A stretch of DNA of 43,220 nt from a virus, in the IMG/VR virus record IMGVR_UViG_3300017788_000053, positions 1-43,220 of that record. One strand, written 5' to 3'. Below, piece by piece: positions 7,208-14,714 of the stretch (position 1 is its first letter; every line of letters starts with the position of its first letter). Below the pieces are notes generated by a model. That model did not search any database and had not been told where the DNA came from. It saw only the letters and a list, made by a program, of their open reading frames with translations. Made by a program: the position numbers and the translations under genes.

Positions 7208-7750
7208 TCAGGTCGCAGCCACGGCGCGCCGGTTCAGCAGGTGCTGCAGGATCGCTCCGCCGGTGCCCAGCCCAGCGGCGCCCAGGATTTTCGGCAGTGA
7301 ACTTTCGCCGGCCCCGGCCTCCAAGGCGGGGGCCACCTGGGAGATGTCATGACCGCGAGCGCCAGCCTCCGCATCGAAAGCATTCATCCGCATGCCGATG
7401 TCGGCCGCTCCCCGGGCCAGCTCCGGAGCCGCCTGGCTGGCCTCGTGGGCGATCTTGACGATGTCCTTGAACTCCTTGGGTGCCCCGGGTACAGCTGCCA
7501 GCACCTGGTCCGGGGGTGCGCCCATCAGCGCGCCCATCACCATCTGGCGGGCCCTGGGGTCCTTGACCCGATCGACAGTGGCCAAAGCCACACGCATCAC
7601 TTGCGGGTCAACACTGGCGGTGTAATCCCGCAGCTCCTGCAACGAGCCGGCCGAGCGATCCATGGCGTCGTGGGCGGCCATGTCAGCCGCCCCCGCCCCG
7701 AAGGCCCCCAAGGCTCCCGCTACCACGGCCGTCTTGAGCTCGGGGTACAT
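7208..7750 (-). CDS. Hypothetical phage protein, Ala/Gly-rich, 180 aa
   Basis: The ATG at 7750 is clear. The N-terminus (TAVVAGALGAFGAGAADMAAH) and C-terminus (ILGAAGLGTGGAIL) are small-residue-rich and weakly hydrophobic; the centre is helical and charged. The style resembles the small virion proteins at the right end of the window more than a regulator, but there is no family match I can name. Its stop lies only a few bases from the P' arm of attP. A promoter-like GTAGACT sits 25 nt upstream (7775-7781). Confidence 0.6.
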   Translation of the reverse strand: MYPELKTAVVAGALGAFGAGAADMAAHDAMDRSAGSLQELRDYTASVDPQVMRVALATVDRVKDPRARQMVMGALMGAPPDQVLAAVPGAPKEFKDIVKIAHEASQAAPELARGAADIGMRMNAFDAEAGARGHDISQVAPALEAGAGESSLPKILGAAGLGTGGAILQHLLNRRAVAAT

Positions 7751-7774
7751 GACCGATCCAGGTGCTGTCTCACG

Positions 7775-7781
7775 AGTCTAC
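7775..7781 (-). promoter_or_regulatory. Candidate -10 element before the 180-aa gene
   Basis: Minus-strand GTAGACT followed by CGTGAGAC, 25 nt before the ATG at 7750. It overlaps the stop codon of the upstream small gene. It is a member of the TAG-R-N-T motif set; no -35 is evident. Confidence 0.28.
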
Positions 7782-8011
7782 TGACAAGATTCATCCGCCT
7801 CCGGCCGCGGGTCCAGACTGAGCCCCATGCCCGTCTCGACGATCTGGCGCAGCACCTCGGTGCTGGGGTAGTTGCGCAGCATCGTGCGGGCCGCCACCCT
7901 CAGCTCCAGCGACAGGTGACGCGATTCAGCCGGATCGGCCAGCCGCTGCAGGAAGGCCCGCGAGGCCACCACCATCGCCGCCTGGGCCCGCCGGCGCCTC
8001 TCGGTGAGCAT
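7778..8011 (-). CDS. BPSL0761-like small phage protein
   Basis: About 77 residues from the ATG at 8011. The pattern MVVASRAFLQRLADP..SRHL...LRVAARTMLRNYPS resembles the BPSL0761 family of short phage/prophage proteins, which carry a conserved R-FL..L-DP and LRHYP-type ending. The function of that family is unknown. Its start codon overlaps that of the divergent nucleotide-hydrolase gene: CATG at 8009-8012 serves both. At least one start may therefore be elsewhere. Confidence 0.55.
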   Translation of the reverse strand: MLTERRRRAQAAMVVASRAFLQRLADPAESRHLSLELRVAARTMLRNYPSTEVLRQIVETGMGLSLDPRPEADESCQ

Positions 8012-8819
8012 GGACAACCGGGCGGCACGTCTTGCATACTACTGGAACCAGCTTGCGACACCTTTGGCTGACGCTGAACGCCCCACGCACCCCACGCACC
8101 CCACGCACCCCACACTCGCCGAGATCCAGGACCAGGCCCAGGAGGCGCTGGAGCGGGGTCGCAGCAAGGTTGCAGCCGAAGCCCTCCGCCGCGGCGAGCA
8201 GGTGCACCGGGAGATGGAGATTGCGCTGGGCAAGCAACTCACGCTGGCGGAGATGCTCAGCAGGTATGAGGACGCCGTACCCTTCCGGTGGCACCCAGCC
8301 ACTGGGAGGCTCGTTTTCCTGACCCAGGGGCAGCACTGGCAGCCGGGCAGGTGCGAGCCCCCGGGCTGGGTGCCCAAGGTGCTGTCCGACGCCTGGTACG
8401 CCGAGGGGGCTGAGGTGGCTCCCTTGGCGAGTGATGGGGCCATTGACTGGCTCTTCGATGAACCCGAAGGCGAGTGCCGCAAGAGCGCCGAATCGGCCAC
8501 CAAGCCCCGCCTGGAGCTGGTTCCCTATGAGTGCGTCGAGGAGATCGCCGAGGTGCTCACCTTCGGGGCCGCGAAGTACGAGGCCAACAACTGGGCCCGC
8601 GGCGCCAGATGGGGTCGCTACTTCGCAGCTCTGCTGCGGCATGCCTTCGCCTGGTGGCGCGGCGAGGACAGGGACCCGGAGACCGGCTTCAGCCACCTGG
8701 CCCACGCCGGCTGCTGCCTGTTCTTCCTGATGGCCTATCAGCGTCACGGCTGGGGCAAAGACGACCGCTTCCTCAGCCCTGACAACAAGCCCTTCACCAA
8801 GCACGATGGAGCACGCTGA
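8010..8819 (+). CDS. MazZ-like dATP/dGTP diphosphohydrolase domain protein
   Basis: About 269 residues. The last ~100 match the PF18909-type dATP/dGTP diphosphohydrolase family: KPRLELVPYECVEEIAEVLTF, GAAKYEANNW, then LLRHAFAWWRGED, DPETGFSHLAHA and LFFLMAY. The acidic residues and the H..HLAHA helices look intact for Mg-dependent pyrophosphohydrolysis of purine dNTPs. The first 160 residues are not recognised and include a PTHPTHPTHPT repeat. The family includes MazZ of 2-aminoadenine phages, but it also occurs in phages with normal DNA, and no purZ or datZ is in this window. It probably trims the dNTP pool alongside the RNR. The start could be GTG 8004 or further downstream. Confidence 0.75.
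   Translation: MDNRAARLAYYWNQLATPLADAERPTHPTHPTHPTLAEIQDQAQEALERGRSKVAAEALRRGEQVHREMEIALGKQLTLAEMLSRYEDAVPFRWHPATGRLVFLTQGQHWQPGRCEPPGWVPKVLSDAWYAEGAEVAPLASDGAIDWLFDEPEGECRKSAESATKPRLELVPYECVEEIAEVLTFGAAKYEANNWARGARWGRYFAALLRHAFAWWRGEDRDPETGFSHLAHAGCCLFFLMAYQRHGWGKDDRFLSPDNKPFTKHDGAR
8081..8114 (+). repeat. 9-bp coding tandem repeat (Pro-Thr-His)
   Basis: Nearly four copies of CCCACGCAC in tandem, encoding repeated P-T-H. The unit length keeps the frame, so copy number could vary without breaking the gene. It lies in the poorly conserved N-terminal part of the MazZ-like protein. Confidence 0.8.
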
Positions 8820-9048
8820 CATGCAGCTCGACAGCGAGCGGATTGCCGACTTCAAGGCCGCCCAAGGCCTGGTCAACCCTCCCACCCCCGAAGAGGCCGA
8901 GCTCAAGGCCATCTGCACCTTTCACGAAGAGCGCCTCAACTGGCGCCTGCAGCGCGCCTTCGAGGACTGCTTCCCAGGGCGCGCCTTCCAGCAGCCGCGT
9001 CCTGTGCGTTCACGGCCCGTCGCCATCAGGCCGCAGGGGTTCGCATGA
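8806..9048 (+). CDS. Hypothetical phage protein, 80 aa
   Basis: The ATG at 8806 overlaps the preceding gene by 14 nt; ATG 8821 just after the stop is an alternative. The protein is charged, with a helical stretch (AELKAICTFHEERLNWRLQRAFEDCF) and a basic Pro/Arg-rich tail. No family recognised. Its stop overlaps the next ATG, so it lies in a coupled run with the nucleotide hydrolase and may be a small accessory protein. Confidence 0.55.
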   Translation: MEHADMQLDSERIADFKAAQGLVNPPTPEEAELKAICTFHEERLNWRLQRAFEDCFPGRAFQQPRPVRSRPVAIRPQGFA

Positions 9049-9242
9049 TCGACACCCTCTGCACCGGCACCACTCATCCCACCTGCCAGGCCTGCGCCCG
9101 CAAAACCTGGCCCGCTTGCAGGTTGCTCGATGAGGGCGGCCGGGAGCAGTGGATCAGCCACGCCAACCCACCGATCAACCTGAGCACCGGCCACTGCCCG
9201 GAGTTCAGAGCGGGGCGGGGAACGGCAGCACCGGCGGAGTGA
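9045..9242 (+). CDS. Cys-rich small protein, possible zinc ribbon
   Basis: 65 residues, coupled to the previous gene (ATGA at 9045). Cysteines at C-T-G-T-T-H-P-T-C-Q-A-C, then CR and HCPEF near the C-terminus, could bind one zinc ion. No family assigned. It is the last gene before a 187-nt gap between convergent units. Confidence 0.5.
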   Translation: MIDTLCTGTTHPTCQACARKTWPACRLLDEGGREQWISHANPPINLSTGHCPEFRAGRGTAAPAE

Positions 9243-9429
9243 ACGGCAAGACCAAGTCGCAAGGTTTCAAGTGATCACTCGGGGTCGAACCCCATGGCCA
9301 GTGCGAAGCGACCGCTGCCCGGCCTTTGCGCTGCGCCCTGACGCCCTTCGCCCCGGCCGTAAGCGAGCTCGCCTGATCAGTTGGCTGGGGAAAGTCTGCA
9401 GGCCTAGCGGCCGGGCAGAATCTCCGCCT
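9243..9429. other. Intergenic gap between convergent units
   Basis: 187 nt between the stop of a plus-strand gene and the stop of the LamG fibre gene. I see short hairpin possibilities (for example GGGG-TCGAA-CCCC near 9281-9293) but no U-tract terminator and no supported gene. Both flanking transcripts must end here or read into each other. Confidence 0.6.
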
Positions 9430-10629
9430 CTATAGCCCCGGGAACTTCGCCGCAGGTGGAGTGAAGTTTTCGGTGTAGCGACCGATGCCCCGGGTAACTC
9501 GAACTTCGTCGAGGTAACCATTAAAGTGATTACCAAACATGCTGCCCCAACGCGACAGATCGAAAGAGCCAATCCAGGATGTGTTGGCAGCGCCAATCTG
9601 GACTCCGTTGACAAACATCCTGGTGGTGTTTGCAACCCTACTGATTGCCAGGTGCATCCACGCATTGGTAATGATCCCTGCGGCCGTAGGGCTGAACACA
9701 TACAACCCATTAAGGTAAAACGACAGAGTGCCTGGTCCGCTTTCGTTCAGGCGAAAGACCTGGACGTTTTGGGTTGCACTGCCTCCGATAATCTGATCGG
9801 CTGTTGACCGGGAGTAGACCTGAGCTTCAACAGTGAAGTCCATGCTCGCCGGTATCACCAGTTGCGGCGCGCTCGGCATCGTCAGCAAGCCGCCGGATCC
9901 GTCGAAGAAGGCGCTGGAGTCGCTGAATACGCCCCGATCAGTGCTGATCCGAGTATTTCCAGTCCTGGAGACACTCCTTCCGTAGACGCTGCTGTCGGTG
10001 AACGTCAGACTGCCATCGGCTCCGTCCAGGTGCAGCAACAGGGTGACGCTACCGAAGTAGGGGTCTTCGGTCAGGACTGCCGCTTCGGCGGCAGTCGCGG
10101 GGTTGCAGCCGAACTCGGTCAGCGCAATCCAGCTGTTGGCAGGATCTACGACCCTGACAAATCTCCCAGTGAAAACAGTGGGCAGCGTGTAGATTCCGTC
10201 TGCCGAAAATGTATCCGTATAGAACGCATTAAACCAGTTCGTCCCGTCAATGGAATAAGAGATGAACCTTTCTTCTGTGTACGCCCTACTCCAGCCCCCC
10301 GGGATACTTGGAGTACCCGTTCCGATGATGGTCGAGCCAACGGCGAATGGCGCCCCGAGGTCAAGCATGAAGAACTGACCGTCCCCGCTACTCGTCGCAG
10401 CGCCTGTGTTGGTGGCGATGCCATCCGTCATCAGGGCATTGCTGATTGGCGTCGTACCAGGATAAACCGAGGACTGGGAATAAACGACGCTTGAGGGACT
10501 GGGGAACAGTTTCGGCCAGGCGTCTGCCCCTTGCGCAAGGGATTGCTCGCTTGGTAGCCACAAACCCGCAGCTCCGGCCGTTGACGGTGTCCTGCGCACC
10601 CCAATCAGGCCTCCGTTGAATCCCAACAT
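9430..10629 (-). CDS. LamG-domain fibre / adhesin protein
   Basis: 399 residues, last gene of the MCP-led minus-strand unit. The N-terminal part (to about 190) has an F5/8 type C-like jelly-roll look: MLDLGAPFAVG, FISYSIDGTNWF, RFVRVVD. Residues about 200-395 are a LamG/concanavalin-like lectin domain: LLLHLDGADG, DSSVYGRSV, FTVEAQVYS, AWMHLAISRV, RMFVNGVQIG, and a final YLDEVRVTRGIGRY motif. Such domains bind surface sugars, so a host-adhesion role is likely. The base composition is visibly less GC-rich than the neighbours, as often found for receptor-binding genes exchanged between phages. The start overlaps the upstream stop by one base. Confidence 0.82.
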   Translation of the reverse strand: MLGFNGGLIGVRRTPSTAGAAGLWLPSEQSLAQGADAWPKLFPSPSSVVYSQSSVYPGTTPISNALMTDGIATNTGAATSSGDGQFFMLDLGAPFAVGSTIIGTGTPSIPGGWSRAYTEERFISYSIDGTNWFNAFYTDTFSADGIYTLPTVFTGRFVRVVDPANSWIALTEFGCNPATAAEAAVLTEDPYFGSVTLLLHLDGADGSLTFTDSSVYGRSVSRTGNTRISTDRGVFSDSSAFFDGSGGLLTMPSAPQLVIPASMDFTVEAQVYSRSTADQIIGGSATQNVQVFRLNESGPGTLSFYLNGLYVFSPTAAGIITNAWMHLAISRVANTTRMFVNGVQIGAANTSWIGSFDLSRWGSMFGNHFNGYLDEVRVTRGIGRYTENFTPPAAKFPGL

Positions 10630-10988
10630 CAGCTGATGTCCTCGTAGCTGATGGTCAGCTCCAGGTCGCCCGCTGTACTGGCACGGGCCCAGAAGCTGTC
10701 CCCTTCCTTCAGGTAGACATAGGCCTCACGGGCGAGGAGCACCTGGGTCGCCTTGGCCGGCACCACCAGCTCGTAGGCCAGTCGCGTGTCCGCGCCGCCA
10801 CGGCGCCAGAGGAAGGTGATCTCGGCAGCCTGAATGCCGTCGACGTTGGCGCAGTAGGCGGCGTTGATCCGCAACACTTTGCCGCTGGCGGCCGGGTTGG
10901 CCAGCACCTCAGCCAGGATGGTGGTCACGGCGTAGCCAATCGTCTCACCGGTGACGAGCGCAGGGTCCCTGAGGTTTGGCGACGCCAT
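10629..10988 (-). CDS. Small virion-type protein, 119 aa
   Basis: ATG at 10988, 7 nt after the stop of the SWIM-containing gene. The sequence alternates strands typical of phage capsid or tail decoration folds: SGKVLRINAAYCA, AEITFLWRRGG, YELVVPAKATQVLL, DLELTISYEDIS. No enzymatic motif. It probably forms a small beta-sandwich partner of the fibre that follows; the function is inferred from position only. Confidence 0.65.
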   Translation of the reverse strand: MASPNLRDPALVTGETIGYAVTTILAEVLANPAASGKVLRINAAYCANVDGIQAAEITFLWRRGGADTRLAYELVVPAKATQVLLAREAYVYLKEGDSFWARASTAGDLELTISYEDIS

Positions 10989-10995
10989 GCAAGAC

Positions 10996-12882
10996 TCAGC
11001 TCCCCCACCACTCTATGAGACCCAGTTCCTCGGTCCCGTAGCGCTGGATGACCCAGTCGGCGAAGTAGTCCCGGCGCGGCTTGGAGGTCAGCGTGGCCCG
11101 CAGGCTGCCCGCCCCAGCGAGCACGACTTCGAGGTTGCGCTGCGGCGGCACCTGCAGGTTCCCTGCCAGGCTGCCAGCACCTGTCAGGACACCAATCGGC
11201 AGCCGCGTGGCGGTCGAGGCCAGTGTCGATCCCACCAGCTGCCCGCGACCGCCCAGGGCGCCCAGCAGGTCAGCGACCGGCGCGGCATAGAGCGTCCCCA
11301 GGCCCAGCCCGCCGCGGCCCTCCAGGGCGCCCAGCAGATTGCTGTCCATGACCAGGCGCGAAGCACCCAGACTGCCGCTGCCCGCCAGGCGTCCCCGGGG
11401 CCGGGTAAACACCCGCAGCCGCAGCAGCAGCCCGCCCCTGCTCACCAGCGCCAGACCCATGCGCGGCTGTCGCTGGCCCGGCAAGATCGGTCCATCCTCG
11501 CCCAGGCCCAGCACCGGCACCGGCTTGAGGATTGGCTCGCCGTCCAGCTCCTCGACGAAGCCGCCGGAGGGGGGATCGAATAACAGCACCCGCTGAGTGC
11601 CCCGCGGCGACCACCAATCGTTCTGCCGGCACCAGGCGTAGGGCGGCTCGTTGGTGTCGTTCCACAGGATCGGCTGGTTCACCGGCCGGAAGGTGGGCGC
11701 CCCGCCCCGCAGCTCGCCGGTGGGATCGAGATCCAGGCCGATCGAGGGGGCCACCCCCAGCAGCAATCGGTCGAAGCCGATCATCTGCTTCGCCAGGAAC
11801 TGGCCCAACTCCCGGAAGCTGTAGGCCCGATCCAGCAGTGAGCGGTCGTCCACCCAGCCCCGGTCGCCCAGGGACGGGTAGTCGCTGGGTTCGTAGTAGG
11901 GCACCCCGGCCTGCCAGCGCATGGCGTGGACGTGCTTGCACTCCCGCCGGCGGTCCATGCGTCGGTCCAGGTCCCGCCACTTCTTGGCGTAGCCGATGGC
12001 GTCCCGCTCCCACGGGATCTGGACACCGCGGCCGGCGCTCTCCACCGGGAACCGCTCCCGCACCGCCCCATCCGTGTCTTGCAGGTTGGCAATGGCCCGA
12101 CCCTGGTAGTCCGGGCAGCTGCACTCGAAGCGTGCCGAGGAGCACAGGTGCCGGCTGCCGTCCGCCAGCCAGAACACCGGCGCCTGGGGGCTGTAGCCGA
12201 TGCGTCGCCAGTAGGTCTGGGGTCCCGAAACGTGGCGCACAAAGGGTCGCGATAGATCGAACGCCAGTCGCTGGCGGGCCACGTCCACCTCCACCAGGGT
12301 GAGGGCCACGGCCCCCAGGGCCTGCTCGAGCAGGTCGCTGGGGTAGATCGAGCCACGAGCGGAGTCTTCGAACTGGTCGCCGATGAAGGAACGCCACACT
12401 GCCAGGCGATCCCGGTCCAGGGCATCGCGCACGTCGTAGACCAGTCGATGCTGGGACAGGTCGGCGCTGTCGCGCTCCAGGGTCAGCTGCCCCGGGCGGA
12501 TCGGCGTCGGCATCAGGATCGCCCCGCGGGGGCGCATCGTCGTCTGCCAAGCCGATTCGGGGGACTTCAAGCTGGCGAAGACCTGCACCACCAGCGGCGT
12601 CGCCCCGCCCACCGGCGGGGTCTTGAGCTGGGCGTAGAACGCCGCCTGCTGGTCCAGCCAGGCCTTGCCCTCACCGAACCACAGCTGCATCCCCGCCTCC
12701 CAGCGGCGGTAGTCGGAGTCCCGTTCGTAACTCTCGATCAGGGTCGGGACGCGGATGCCGCCGGACTGGTTCGGCTCCCCGTAGAGACCCTTGGTCTTGG
12801 TGGCCGTCGGACGGGAGACGTCGTCGCCGCCGCGGGGGCGCGGGAACCCAAAGCCGGCGCCGTAGCCCTTGCCCCGGGCCAC
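10996..12882 (-). CDS. Virion protein with SWIM-type zinc finger and C-terminal G-x-G-x-L repeats
   Basis: 628 residues from a GTG at 12882, 4 nt after the previous stop. The N-terminus is basic and Gly-rich. Residues 254-317 hold C-S-C-P-D-Y and, after an insert of about 58 residues, E-C-K-H: the CxC...CxH pattern of SWIM zinc fingers, preceded by the usual strand ending in F-E. Residues about 465-610 hold repeats such as LAGSGSLGASRL, LEGRGGLGLGTL, LTGAGSLAGNL and LAGAGSLRATL, shared with the two large plus-strand fibre proteins. The position between a small structural gene and the LamG fibre, plus the repeats, argues for a virion or tail-appendage component. The SWIM finger would add DNA or protein binding. 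Confidence 0.72.
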   Translation of the reverse strand: MARGKGYGAGFGFPRPRGGDDVSRPTATKTKGLYGEPNQSGGIRVPTLIESYERDSDYRRWEAGMQLWFGEGKAWLDQQAAFYAQLKTPPVGGATPLVVQVFASLKSPESAWQTTMRPRGAILMPTPIRPGQLTLERDSADLSQHRLVYDVRDALDRDRLAVWRSFIGDQFEDSARGSIYPSDLLEQALGAVALTLVEVDVARQRLAFDLSRPFVRHVSGPQTYWRRIGYSPQAPVFWLADGSRHLCSSARFECSCPDYQGRAIANLQDTDGAVRERFPVESAGRGVQIPWERDAIGYAKKWRDLDRRMDRRRECKHVHAMRWQAGVPYYEPSDYPSLGDRGWVDDRSLLDRAYSFRELGQFLAKQMIGFDRLLLGVAPSIGLDLDPTGELRGGAPTFRPVNQPILWNDTNEPPYAWCRQNDWWSPRGTQRVLLFDPPSGGFVEELDGEPILKPVPVLGLGEDGPILPGQRQPRMGLALVSRGGLLLRLRVFTRPRGRLAGSGSLGASRLVMDSNLLGALEGRGGLGLGTLYAAPVADLLGALGGRGQLVGSTLASTATRLPIGVLTGAGSLAGNLQVPPQRNLEVVLAGAGSLRATLTSKPRRDYFADWVIQRYGTEELGLIEWWGS

Positions 12883-12886
12883 CGGA

Positions 12887-13420
12887 TCAGTAGTACCCGC
12901 CCTGAATGACGACGATGGCCTGGGAGGGGCCGACGCCGGACTGCAGGATCACGTCCACCCCGGCGTAGAGGTACCAGCCACCGGAGAGCAGCAGGCCAGT
13001 GGTCTTCTTGTCCAGTTCACCCGGGTAGGCCGCCACCGTGGCCGCCGGTGAGGCCAGGTTCGGCACCGGCGCCAGCAGAGGCAGCAGGGGCAGGTTGGTG
13101 CGCTGGCCCAGCTCCGCTGACAGGAAGGGGGCGTGGGCCACCGGCCAGGCGTTGAAGGCGTTCAGCGTCGCCGCCGTCGACTGGCGGCTGGCCACCACCA
13201 GGATCCGGCTAGGGGTGATGCTCACCTCCGGGGCAATGGCGGTGATGCTGTCGATGCAGCAGCCGTCGTGGCCACTGTCGGCCAGCGGCTTGAGGCCGGC
13301 CGGCACCAGGCTGCGCAGGTTGCCCGGCGTGCTCAGGGCTGCCGCCTCGCCGACGCTGGCCACCTCGAAGAGGGGCCGATCGATCAGCAGCGGCTGCTTG
13401 TTGGTGGAGGTGGAAGCCAT
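12887..13420 (-). CDS. Hypothetical virion protein, 177 aa
   Basis: ATG at 13420. The protein is mixed alpha/beta with many hydrophobic strands (SRILVVASRQS, GLLLSGGWYLYAGVDVIL, QAIVVIQGGYY) and two adjacent cysteines (GCCIDS). No family recognised. It lies in the structural run that starts with MCP, closely spaced to both neighbours (8 nt and 4 nt), which supports co-expression and a virion role. Confidence 0.6.
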   Translation of the reverse strand: MASTSTNKQPLLIDRPLFEVASVGEAAALSTPGNLRSLVPAGLKPLADSGHDGCCIDSITAIAPEVSITPSRILVVASRQSTAATLNAFNAWPVAHAPFLSAELGQRTNLPLLPLLAPVPNLASPAATVAAYPGELDKKTTGLLLSGGWYLYAGVDVILQSGVGPSQAIVVIQGGYY

Positions 13421-13428
13421 GGGTCAGC

Positions 13429-14712
13429 TCAGGGGCGTGGGCCGGCGGTGCCGGGGGCGGGGCGGGAGTTGTTGCGGTACATCTCCCGCAACATCTGCAC
13501 CTGGTCCACCAGGTCGGTGGCCGGGTTAAAGGCGGTCTGCACCATCTGCGTTTGGGCGGACGGGGGCGGCGTGCTGATCAACTGGGACTGCTGCTCGGCC
13601 GACAAGCCGATCCCCGTGCCGGTGGTGGACAGGGGGCCGGCGCCGAACAGGTCCATGGTCTGGTTCTGCATCCCCGGGCTGCGATCCAGGTCAATGAAGG
13701 AGCGAGCCGGATTCCCTACCGTGGACGCAGGAAAAGACATCGGCGCGCCCTCCGGCAGCGGGCCCGTGACCTGGCGGCCATCGGCGAAGCCGATCGTGGA
13801 TGGCCCGCTGAGGGTAATCGGTGCAGTCTGCTTCTCCATGAACCGGTCGACGATGTTCTTGCCGTCCAACCCCTTGGGGGCGTTCTGGTGATGCCGGGCC
13901 CACGCGGCAATGTCGGGCCGCAGGTGGGCGAAGCGATCACCGGCTGGGGGCTGCTGGAAGCCGGCGGCGGCGGCCTGCAGTGTCTCGGGGGACAGTGCCG
14001 CCGCGGCGTTCACGCCACTGGCGTCGATCGCCGAAGCAGCGCTCAGGGCCGGGTTGCTGGCACCGAACTCCGAGAGCATGCGCCGGGCGGTACCTTTCCC
14101 CAGGCTGGGCAGGACGCTGCTGCCCTGGAACATCGCCGCCGCCCCGGGATCGATCAGGCGCAGGCCGGCATTGCCGGCCGCCTGCACCAGACCCTCGTTG
14201 CGGGAAGCGCCGATCGGCGCCAGCACCGCATTGGCCCGCGAGGCCGTGCTGTTCTGCGGCGCCGCAGGGGCCGCCACCGGCAGGGGCGCCGCGCCGGCGG
14301 GCACCCGGTAGTCCTGATCCAGGCTGGCCGCTGGGGCAGGCCGGCTGTAGGTGGGCACCGTGGCAGCAGGGTGCATCGGCGGCAGGGCTGGAGCCGCGGC
14401 CCGGGCCGCACCGGTGATCCGGCTGTTGCTAGCCTGCTGGGCCATCAACCTTTCCTGGTGGGCGTAGCCGGCCGGGAGACTGGCGGCCCGGGACACAGGC
14501 GCGGAGCCGGGCTGGGCCCCACGACTGCCACCGCTCACTGTGCCGGGCGAGGGGAGCCGGAAGCGTGGCATCGAAAGCCCGAAACCGCGCATGCTCTCGC
14601 CGCGCTGGTTGGCGCTGCCTCCCCGGCCGCCCGTGGCGTTGGGACTGCTCAGGGACGGCATCGGAACGGAGTAGCCGCGCATGCTCTCGCCGCGCTGGTT
14701 GGAGAAGGTCAT
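13429..14712 (-). CDS. Pro/Ala/Gln-rich virion protein with N-terminal duplicated peptide
   Basis: 427 residues, ATG at 14712. The N-terminus carries a 30-residue direct duplication: SNQRGESMRGYSVPMPSL and then ANQRGESMRGFGLSMPRF. The remainder is low-complexity, rich in Pro, Ala and Gln, with helical patches. Composition and location (MCP-led unit) suggest an internal or scaffold-like structural protein rather than an enzyme. The duplication is also visible in the DNA as a 28-bp perfect repeat. No family assigned. Confidence 0.62.
   Translation of the reverse strand: MTFSNQRGESMRGYSVPMPSLSSPNATGGRGGSANQRGESMRGFGLSMPRFRLPSPGTVSGGSRGAQPGSAPVSRAASLPAGYAHQERLMAQQASNSRITGAARAAAPALPPMHPAATVPTYSRPAPAASLDQDYRVPAGAAPLPVAAPAAPQNSTASRANAVLAPIGASRNEGLVQAAGNAGLRLIDPGAAAMFQGSSVLPSLGKGTARRMLSEFGASNPALSAASAIDASGVNAAAALSPETLQAAAAGFQQPPAGDRFAHLRPDIAAWARHHQNAPKGLDGKNIVDRFMEKQTAPITLSGPSTIGFADGRQVTGPLPEGAPMSFPASTVGNPARSFIDLDRSPGMQNQTMDLFGAGPLSTTGTGIGLSAEQQSQLISTPPPSAQTQMVQTAFNPATDLVDQVQMLREMYRNNSRPAPGTAGPRP
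14585..14702 (-). repeat. 28-bp perfect direct repeat, 90 bp apart
   Basis: Bases 14585-14612 and 14675-14702 are identical and exactly 30 codons apart. They encode NQRGESMRG twice at the protein N-terminus. The perfect identity at DNA level suggests recent duplication or conversion. Confidence 0.9.
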
Positions 14713-14714
14713 GG

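Noticed and set aside
8081-8114. CRISPR-like repeats
   Set aside because: A 9-bp coding microsatellite without spacers; no CRISPR array seen anywhere in the window.
8010-8819. Claim that this is a 2-aminoadenine (Z-genome) phage
   Set aside because: Only a MazZ-family domain is visible; the defining purZ gene is not in the window.
9267-9710. 147-codon minus-strand frame
   Set aside because: Mostly overlaps the LamG gene in another frame; Arg/Ser-rich and no recognisable start signal.
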